This document shows positions 56,855-64,000 of a DNA stretch of 64,000 bases, piece by piece. A program made the translations under genes and the position numbers. Positions within the stretch are counted from its first letter, which is position 1. Each line of letters opens with the position of its first letter. The stretch comes from Petaurus breviceps papuanus (lineage: Eukaryota; Chordata; Mammalia; Diprotodontia; Petauridae), in the NCBI GenBank assembly GCA_028583685.1, contig JAMXIF010000042.1, positions 21,954,198-22,018,197 of the forward strand, given 5' to 3'. The notes beneath the pieces are model-generated. The model was not told the origin of the DNA, did not search any database, and saw only the letters and a program-made list of their open reading frames with translations.

Positions 56855-57108
56855 AAAGCAGTGAGGTGCTACAGTAGGTAGGGCACTGGGCTTGGAATTA
56901 GGAAGACTCATCTTCCTGAGTTCAAATCTGGCCTCAGACATTAGCTGTGTGACGCTGGACAAGTCCCTTTGTCCTATTTGCCTACTTTCCTCATATGTAA
57001 AATGAGCTGGAGAAAGAAATGGCAAATTACTCCAGTATCTCTGCCAAGAAAACCCCAAACACGGTCATGAAGAATTGGTCACAACTGAAAAACAAATCAC
57101 AAAGTTTA
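56855..57108 (+). mobile_element. tRNA-headed SINE with RTE tail, full length
   Basis: Head gcagtgaggtgctacagtag, B box cctgagttcaaatctggcc, gacgctggacaagtccctt, RTE tail cacggtcatgaagaattgg and tcacaactgaaaaac. Confidence 0.92.
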
Positions 57109-57385
57109 CTAAAGCATGGAGGATTTGCTTTCTCTATCGGTTTGGAGAGTGCTCACGCCAGAAGAAATCAGGCATTTTTGAAAGAATTAAAGAAGAATGC
57201 AATAAAGAATCATACTAAAATGCTGATGATTCAAATCCTTCTTTTCTCTCCTATGTTCTAGGCCAATATCTGTAAGATAAAACTAAATTAGTTTGGATTG
57301 ATAGTTGTTCTTTGGCAGGCTATATTGTTCATATCCTAGTTACAGCTCCTTACTAAACTTTGACAAATTCCCTCCCCCAACCACC

Positions 57386-59379
57386 CAGTTTTGAAAGGAA
57401 GATTTATTTAACAAATTTCATTTAGCACAATATACCTAAAAGGGGATTACAGTGCAATCAAAGATTTAAATCTATACCTCAAAAATTAATGCAAATACCA
57501 AGATCAAAATCCTAAAGTATCCATATTGAATCTCAAAATTGTCCCCATTAACTATTTTTTTTAAAAAAAGCTTTAACTGTGGGTGCCTTACAGCATAGTA
57601 AGTAAAATAAACTAGAACAAATATACTGAATATTTCACTTTTGAATTGCAGACATAGCTCCCATATTTGTTTTACAAGAAGCATGTCTCCTAACATGCAT
57701 CTCAGTGTTCCAAGTAATGTGGTATAAAAGCAACATCTAATATAATTGAAACTGCTTTAACCTAAATATGCTCACTACTTAAGTATATTCCTACAATATA
57801 ACTACCTTGAGAAAAAACTGAAATTGTTTAACAGTTAAAAGTCTACTCAGCTTGATTATTACATCCTAGATGAATGTTTTTTTCCTGTGTTCAAAAATAC
57901 CAAACTTGAAGTTTTTAAGAAAAATCTTAATTTCATTTAGAGTAAGCATAAATCATAAGCTTGCATTACAAAACTGTTAAAGTTTGCTTTTGTTTTTTTT
58001 AATTCTTAAAAAAATAAGGTTTACCGAGAGTCAGTAGTTTGGATTATATTCCCCATCCATCACTCATACTGGACATGCCAGACATCTCTTCCATCCTGTT
58101 TATTCCCATAGATGCACTGCTTCTGTTACTGTAGTAGCTGCTGCTTATTGCTCTTTGGTTCCCTGTGCAATATTTGATTGAAAATCACTGGAGTTTTCCT
58201 GTAAAACTTCGTCATATCTGCTCATGCTGCTTTGACCTCTGTAGTCTCTTTATAATCCCCACTCAATTGCTGGTTAAGTGGACCACTGTAACTGGATTGG
58301 TTTGACAAACTCATGCCTCCTAGCATTTGGCTCCCTGTAAGCACCACCTCTTGCTCTTAAAAAAAATTCAAGAGTTTTACACATCTGTGCTGCACATTTG
58401 CTTCGTCTTTTGACGTGGCTGCCACAGCATCTCTGTGAGTAGCAAATTCAATATCTGCTTCTCCAGTCACTCTGCCATCAGGTCCAATTTTAATGTGTAC
58501 TCAGAGTTGAGTGGTGAGAAAAAAATTGTAAATATAATTTTCAGAGCTCTGTAAGGGATTTATCTTATGTGTATTCAATGTCCTGTTGTACTCTGGAAAG
58601 TGGACCCACCATCTACATAGGTATGATCACACATTCCTAAAAAAATAGTCATTGAGGTCTCTTCCAAATCTATCTGACCCAAAACCATATCCATCATGGT
58701 GTCCATTGTAGTCATCATAGCCTCCATACCCTCCACCAAAGGGTGTTATGGCTACTGCATAGACATTAGCTTTTGAGAATGATCATGAGTATGAACTTCT
58801 GCCCCGCTGTTCTTCAAAATGTATTTCATTGTACCTGGGCCCTATTCTCTCCTTGTGTTTCTTTAGAGCCTTTTCAACTATTTCTTATGAAGCAAACTGC
58901 ATGAAGGCCTCTCCTGTACTACCCTGCTGATAGTTCTCTGACAAAGTTATCCCATTTGACATGATTTTCAACCCTGAAAAAAAAATGAATGATTTCTTCC
59001 TTGCTACAATCAAATGGGAGTCCCTAAGGTGCACAAAGCCATCATTGGCAGTGTCAAGACTATTTGGACCAATATTTTTCATTACCCAATAGACTTCATC
59101 TTTTTTTTACTTAAGTTCTTCAACATACCTGTGTCCCATGTTTTTTTCTGTCGTTTTTTTGACTGCGAATTTGACTTTATCTTCTGATTCAAGTTCTACA
59201 AACACTTTTCTACTTGGTCAGCATTCTTGGATATAGATGAAATATATCAGAAAACCTGGTGCCCCATTCTGAATTTTGCATTCAAAGGAAAAGTATTATA
59301 CTTCATTGGTAGAGCAGGATCAGGGCAAACCCTGGACCTTGACCATGCAGCCTTTTCTCCCTTCAGTGCTCAGTATCAT
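57386..59379 (-). pseudogene. Processed pseudogene of hnRNP H1 (HNRNPH1-like)
   Basis: The parent binds G-rich RNA and regulates splicing in the nucleus through three quasi-RRMs. On the minus strand, without introns, the order is: start region MILSTEGRKGCMVKVQGLP (from 59379), KIQNGAPG, VELESEDKVKFAVKK and MGHRYVEELK of qRRM1; IGPNSLDTANDGFVHL and STGEAFMQFAS of qRRM2; [12 protein letters not shown] and [15 protein letters not shown]; then [25 protein letters not shown] of qRRM3; and GSQMLGGMSLSNQSSY to LQENSSDFQSNIA. The remaining ~600 bases to 57386 match my memory of the HNRNPH1 3'UTR, with AATAAA at 57403-57408. Part of the glycine-rich linker between qRRM2 and GGYGG is missing; several stops and frameshifts are present. 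No poly(A) or target duplication is left. HNRNPH2 or H3 as parent is less likely given the 3'UTR. Confidence 0.92.
57403..57408 (-). promoter_or_regulatory. Poly(A) signal inherited from the hnRNP H1 mRNA
   Basis: AATAAA on the minus strand about 15 bases before the end of the recognisable 3'UTR. Confidence 0.7.
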
Positions 59380-59399
59380 TTTGGTAGCTCAATACTTGA

Positions 59400-60150
59400 A
59401 TTTTTGGAATGGCTATAAAAATCAATGGCAGATGCATTTTTAAAAATAATTGGCATTCTAGTAATTTTTGGTTCTCAAAACCCACTTTCGATAGGAAAAG
59501 AAGCAATATATTTCTAAGAAATCGATGAAAGATAATAAGTGAATTGCTATAGTGATCTGATTGATCATTTAAGGGGCTAACATGATTCTTATATGAGTCA
59601 CTTTTTCAAGTTGAGCCCAGGAATTTCATGGTCATCTTTAGAATGAAACAGCTTGGGAGAAGCTTCATTTTCACAAAGTGTTTTTTTTTTCTCTTCCTGA
59701 TGAAAACTGTGATGACTGTTTATTACAGCAAGCACAAGAGGAGTAGTTGCTTCATGGATATTGATGTAATGACTTAAAGTTATCATATACCATAAGGAGC
59801 TTTGGGGTTTATTAAGAGACTTCTTTATTACCTGCATCTTGGATGGGTTTTTGACTGGATTGTTTGTTAGGATTTTCATTTTCATTTTTGTTTACATCCT
59901 CCATTTGGCATTGCCTTCCAGTTTTTGCTTAAATTCAAGTTAAGGCCCCCAACACACAAAGCATTCTTCTTTATTCTGTACATTTCCATTGTAATAACCT
60001 TCATCTCAGGGAGAATCTCTGTGGGATTCTGGGAAACAGCAGAGCTAGCCAGGCCTGGGGTGAAGAGAATCAAAGAGCCCCTTTTTGAGCAAATGTTTTG
60101 AGAATAGGAATTTGAGATAAAGGACATCAAAGAGTGATAGGTTCGGAAAA
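59400..60150. other. Unassigned, beside the pseudogene
   Basis: Two neighbouring minus-strand open frames (59598-59885 and 59882-60130) have no domain or motif I recognise and show no sign of selection by eye. I make no gene call. Confidence 0.35.
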
Positions 60151-60154
60151 TAGC

Positions 60155-60232
60155 TTTTGCTGTTCCAATAATAATAACACATTTCTATGGCCCTTTAAGG
60201 TCTACAAAGCACTTTGCAGAGGCTGTCTCTTT
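60155..60232 (-). mobile_element. CORE/MIR-type SINE fragment
   Basis: Antisense 3' part: ggccctttaaggtctacaaa, gcactttgcagaggctg. Confidence 0.6.
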
Positions 60233-60574
60233 GAATAAAAGCATAAATGACATTAAAAAATCAAATTTGAATATAACACAAAGCTGGGAAGGAGAGCCAA
60301 CATATTAACTGACACTCAGGATCTAAAAAGATCTTGTTAGGCTAGAAAAATGAGCTCAATCTAATAAAAATGAAACTTAATAGAGTTAAATGTAAAACTA
60401 ACACTTGGGTTCAATAAATTTAATTCACAAGTAGAAATTAGGTGAGGTATGGTTAGATAGCTGCTAATCTGAAAAAAAGGATCTGGGTAGGGTTAGTGGA
60501 CTGCAAGTTCAATATAAGTCATCAACTTGATATTGAAGCCCAAAAAGTTAATTACATCTTAGTCTGTATTGAGA

Positions 60575-60842
60575 ACTAAGGGAAAAAAAACATTTATTAA
60601 ATGCCTATTATGTACTAGGGACTGTGATAAATACTTTACAAATATTATCTCATAGGATCCATGCAATAACCTTGGGAGGTAGGTACAATTATTACCATCA
60701 TTTTATTGGTTAGGAAACTGAGGCAGAGATCATTAAGTGACTTGCCCAGGGATACACAGGCAGTTTAAGTGTCTGAGGCTATATTTGAATTCGTTTTCCC
60801 CTTGATTCAAGGTCCAGTGATTCATTTACTGTGCCTTCTAGG
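60575..60842 (-). mobile_element. CORE/MIR-type SINE, full length, nested in CR1/L3
   Basis: Antisense: aaatgcctattatgtactag, ttatctcataggatcc, gggaggtaggtacaatta, aggaaactgaggcagagatc, gacttgcccagggatacac, head ctgtgccttctagg. Confidence 0.85.
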
Positions 60843-61050
60843 ATTAATGAAGTTATAGTTCTGCTGGACTCTGAGATGGTTGGAAAACATTTAAAGCACT
60901 GAAATCTGTTGTGTCAGCAGTCAAGAAGGGCAATGATTAGGTGATGATTGTACAGAGAAGGATGACAAAAGGTGAAGAAAGAAGTTGAGTCTAGGCTGTA
61001 GAAGGGTCAGTTGAAGAGACTGAAGAGAAGACTCAAGCTTGACAGGATAG

Positions 61051-61214
61051 CTGTTTTTTTTTGTTTGTTTGTTTTTTGCTTCTTTTTTTTTGGAGAGCAA
61101 TTGGGGTTAAGTGACTTGCCCAAGGTAAGTGTTGAGTGTCCGAGGTTGGATTTGGACTCAAGTCCTCCTGACTTCAGGACCAGTACTCTATTCACTGTAC
61201 CACCTAGTCACCCC
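61051..61214 (-). mobile_element. Short tRNA-headed SINE nested in CR1/L3
   Basis: T-rich tail, gagcaattggggttaagtga, gttggatttggactcaagtc, head tcactgtaccacctagtca. Target duplication aggata.ctgtttt on both sides. Confidence 0.92.
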
Positions 61215-61509
61215 AGGATATCTGTTTTGTAAGTATTTGGAGGTCTGTTAAGTAGAAGAGGGATTATTTCATTCACAGAGTAGAAATTGCAGGGAGTCAT
61301 TTGCACTTGATGCCATGGAAACTTTTTAACAGGAAGAGTGACTAATAAGTTAAATGGGCTGAGTCAGGATGTACTAGATGAATCCTTGTTGTGGGTCTTC
61401 AAGTAAAGACTGTCAGACATGTTATAGTGAGTCTTTTTTTTTCTTTTTTTGGACATGGATTAGAGTAAATCATCCTTAAAATCCCTCCCACCTCTAAATT
61501 TCTGTTATT

Positions 61510-61715
61510 CTATGATTTTGTGTTCTTCCCAACATCTCTGAGAGGTAGGCTGTGGAAGTGCTATTGTCCCCATTTTGCAGTGGAGAAAACTGACACTAAA
61601 GACATGAAGTGACCTGTTCTTGATCATTGAGCTAATAAGTGAAAAAGTCAGAATTCAAAGCAACTCCCCTGAGCCTAAATCTAGTATACCTTGTGTGGTG
61701 TCATGCTTTCAACTC
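61510..61715 (-). mobile_element. CORE/MIR-type SINE, diverged
   Basis: Antisense: gagaggtaggctgtggaag, ttgcagtggagaaaactgac, ttcaaagcaactcccctgag. Confidence 0.65.
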
Positions 61716-62644
61716 ATCATTCTGTATAGGACCCTGCCAATGTCATCTCAGAGTCAGTTATTCATTGGCTTTGGGGATTAAAGAAAAAGGGCAATAGACA
61801 GTCCCATCTCTTTTTTTCTGCATTTTTCAAATGCTTTATTAACTTCTGATTTACATCATTCATTTCCACCAGATTTTGAGTTACAAATTTTCTCCCATTT
61901 TTCCCCTACCCACTGCCACAAAATAGCAGTCCCACAGTCCCCTCCTCCAATCTGCTCTCTCCCATAATTTCTCCCATACCCCTTTTGACTTTTCCAATAG
62001 GGCATGGTGACTTTTCCAATATGCTCTATGCCCCAGCCTGTATACCTTATTTCCCAATTACATGTAAAATAGTATTAATAATAGTATATATTTAAACATT
62101 TGATTTTAAAACTTTGAATTCCAGATTCATTCCCTTCCTTGCTTGTCACCCACTCTTACTGGGAACATAAGCAGTTCAGTATGAGTTGTACATGTGTAGC
62201 TAAAGAAAAACCATAATACAGTAGATATATTGTAAAAGACTATGTTTCCTTCCTTCCTATCCCACCTCCCACTTGTGATATTCTCTACTTTGATCCCATA
62301 CCTTTACAAAAGTGGGTGCTTCCAAGTTCTCTTCCTCCCAGCCTGCCCTGTCTTCCATCATCCCTCCTCTCATCCCCTTCCCCCCTACTCTCCTGAAGGG
62401 TGAGATACCCTATTTAGTGTGTATTTCATTCCCTCCTCAAGCCAAATTCAATGAGAATAAGGTTGACACATTCCCTTTTGCCTTCCTATTCTTCCCCTCC
62501 ATTGTAACCATTTTCCCTTGCCTCTTCTATATAAGATAGTTTACCCCATTCTGTCTCTCCCCATCTCCTCTCATTATATTCCTCTCTCACCTCTTAATTT
62601 AACCTTTAAGTATCATCCCTTCCTATTAAATTTGTCCTGTGCTC

Positions 62645-62780
62645 TCTATCTATATATATCTGTAAACATATATACACACATTAACATATGTATTCATATG
62701 CCCATATACCCTCATATATAGACATATATATATATGTATGTATATATTTGTATATACATACATACACATACATATATATT
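62645..62780. repeat. TA/CATA-rich tract in HAL1-like 3'UTR
   Basis: Same position as the tract at 2408-2462 in copy 1; here expanded and used as a SINE target. Confidence 0.8.
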
Positions 62781-62781
62781 T

Positions 62782-63085
62782 CTTTTTTTTTTAAAGCAAT
62801 AAGGGTTAAGTAACTTGCTCAAGGTAACACGGCCAGTTATTTCTGGGTGTGGTGCTAAGTATCTGACCCTGGATTTGATCCCCAGGTCATCCCGACACTG
62901 GAACTGGTTCTCTTACTCCCTGAGCCACCCGGCTACCCCTAAGCAATTGGGGTTAAGTAACTTGATCAAGGTTACATGGCCAGGTGTTTCTGGGTGGGTG
63001 CGAAGTGTCTGGGCCTGGATTACATCCCCAGGGCATCCCGACACTGGAGCCAGTGCTCTTAATCGCTGTGCTACCTGGCCGCCCC
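62782..63085 (-). mobile_element. Dimeric tRNA-headed SINE, second copy
   Basis: In sense order the units are 63085-62940 and 62939-62793, then an A-tail. Each has A and B boxes (the B boxes decayed to atccaggcc/aatccagg types) and gtaac.ttgagcaagttac. The joint ccaattgcttaggggtagcc equals that of the dimer at 44938. It lies in a TA tract, so the target duplication (tatatat) is not informative. Confidence 0.88.
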
Positions 63086-63223
63086 TATATATAGTTCTAT
63101 TCCCTTCAACTATTTTCATACCAAGAAAAGATTTTTCAGTCACAATTATTGTTTTTCCATGTAGGAATGTTAATAGTTTAACTTTGATAAGTTCCTTATG
63201 ATTTCTGTTCCCTGTTTACCTTC

Positions 63224-64000
63224 TCATGCTTCTCTTGCTTTTTATATCTGAATGTCAAATTTTCTGTGCAACTCTGGTTTTTTCATCAAGAATGTCGAAA
63301 GTCCTCTATTCCACTGAATGACCATATTTTCCCCTGAAGCATGATACTCAGTTTTGCTGGATAGGTGATTCTTGGTTTTAATCCCAGCTCCTTTGACCTC
63401 CAGAATATCATATTCCAAACAATTGGATCCCTCAGTGTAGAAGCTGCCAGATCCTGGGTTATCCTGATTGTGTTTCCACAATATTCAAATTGTTTCTTCC
63501 TGGCTGCTTGTAATATTCTCTCCTTAATCTGGGAATTCTGGAACCTGGCTATAATATTCCTGGAAGTTTTCTTTTTGGGATCTTTTTCAGGAAGGAGGTG
63601 ATCGGTGAATTCTTTCAACCGCTATTTTGCCTTCTGGTTCTAAAACATCAGGGAAGTTTTCTTTGAGAACTTCCTGGAGGATGATTTCTAGGTTCTTACT
63701 GTGATCATGGCTTTCAGGTAGTCCAATAATTTTTAAATTATCTATCCTGGATCTATTTTCCAGGTCAGTGGTTTTTCCCATGAGATATTTCACATTGCCT
63801 TCTATTCTTTCATTTGTTTGGATCTGTTTAACAGCATCTTGATTTCTCATAAAGTCATAGCTTCCATTTGCTCCAATCTAATTCTGAAGCAATTATTCTC
63901 CTCATTGAGCTTTTGAGATTCTTTTTCCATCTGGCAAATTCGACTTTTTAAGGCATTCTTCTCCTCATTGCCTTTTTGAGCACCTTTTGCCAATCGAGTT
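63224..64000 (-). pseudogene. L1-type ORF1 of HAL1-like copy 4, partial
   Basis: C-terminal 2/3 of ORF1: DAVKQIQTNERIEGNVKYLMGKTTDLENRSRIDNLKIIGLPESHDHSKNLEIILQEVLKENFPDVLEPEGK-type residues (63850-63600), then SRNIIARFQNSQIKERILQAARKKQFEYCGNTIRITQDLAASTL and YPAKLSIMLQGKIW, ending KFDIQI. Only a few frame breaks; closest in sequence to copy 1. Confidence 0.85.

Larger units (their letters stand above)
60250..61505 (+). mobile_element. CR1/L3-like LINE 3' half, interrupted by two SINEs
   Basis: Sense: cacaaagctgggaaggagag (cf. DDTKLGGI), gatctaaaaagatcttg, taacacttgggttcaataaa, ggatctgggtagggttag, then after the SINE gtacagagaaggatgac, gaagagactgaagagaag, gacaggatagctg, and after a second SINE ggatatctgttttgtaag, aactttttaacaggaagag, gggtcttcaagtaaagac, atccctcccacctct. 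Covers the palm/thumb part of the reverse transcriptase to the 3' end. Many stops. Confidence 0.85.
61815..64000 (-). mobile_element. HAL1-like LINE, copy 4, cut by window end (antisense)
   Basis: 3' end near 61815 (aaatgctttattaacttctg antisense), full 3'UTR to 63223, then ORF1 to beyond 64000. ORF1 again joins the 3'UTR directly without ORF2. A dimeric SINE is nested at 62782-63085 in the TA-rich part of the 3'UTR. Confidence 0.87.

Noticed and set aside
59598-60130. Two overlapping minus-strand open frames beside the hnRNP H1 pseudogene as an exon pair
   Set aside because: Sequences are not recognisable and no convincing splice pattern links them.
1-64000. CRISPR array, operons, phage or bacterial systems
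   Set aside because: The window is mammalian nuclear DNA with SINE/LINE content; no regularly spaced repeats are present.

Overview
The window is marsupial nuclear DNA; the genus cannot be fixed from sequence alone. The evidence is the repeat content: tRNA-headed SINEs, some with RTE-like 3' tails and some with a CORE/MIR-type body, L1 copies whose 5' ends start with a GAGCCAAGATGG-type motif, CR1/L3-like and RTE/BovB-like LINEs, old L2, and hAT-type MITEs. I recognise no intact host protein-coding gene or RNA gene. Host-derived material is limited to one clear processed pseudogene (hnRNP H1-like, 57.4-59.4 kb, minus strand), a short Y-box cold-shock-domain relic near 17.5 kb, and a possible mRNA 3'UTR fragment near 27.3 kb.

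Layout. 0-7.4 kb: an antisense L1 3' end split by a complete 2.9-kb ORF1-only LINE (500-3420, with target-site duplication), followed by a second, antisense copy of the same family (4526-7385) that itself holds a short sense copy (5574-6068). 7.6-10.4 kb: more antisense L1 pieces and a gapped TTC microsatellite. 10.8-17.1 kb: mostly unassigned sequence with SINEs, ending in a nearly perfect 165-bp inverted repeat (16486-17096). 17.4-26.4 kb: Y-box relic, RTE LINE, MITE, SINEs, CR1 fragment. 27-29 kb: degraded L1 ORF2. 29.5-36.3 kb: nested SINEs, L2, CR1/L3 LINE with a hAT MITE inside, another LINE endonuclease relic. 36.3-38.1 kb: unassigned, richer in GC. 38.2-40.4 kb: an ORF1-only LINE of a second family. 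41-50 kb: SINEs, L2, a gapped TC microsatellite, a dimeric SINE (44938-45231), L1 fragments. 50.4-53.5 kb: a third copy of the first ORF1-only family, again inside an L1 3' end. 53.8-61.7 kb: SINEs, two retroelements stacked on one target site, the hnRNP H1 pseudogene, CR1/L3. 61.8-64 kb: a fourth copy of the ORF1-only family, cut by the window end and carrying a second dimeric SINE.

The main system here is the ORF1-only LINE family (half-L1, HAL1-like). Three long copies and a fourth cut by the window edge share the order 5'UTR, ORF1, purine-rich 3'UTR and poly(A) with no ORF2, and at least two copies have target-site duplications, so these look like transposed units and not deletion products. 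They presumably depended on ORF2 protein from ordinary L1. HAL1 elements are already known in mammals; what may be less described is this particular family, its second-family counterpart at 38-40 kb, and the dimeric SINE inserted as a single unit.
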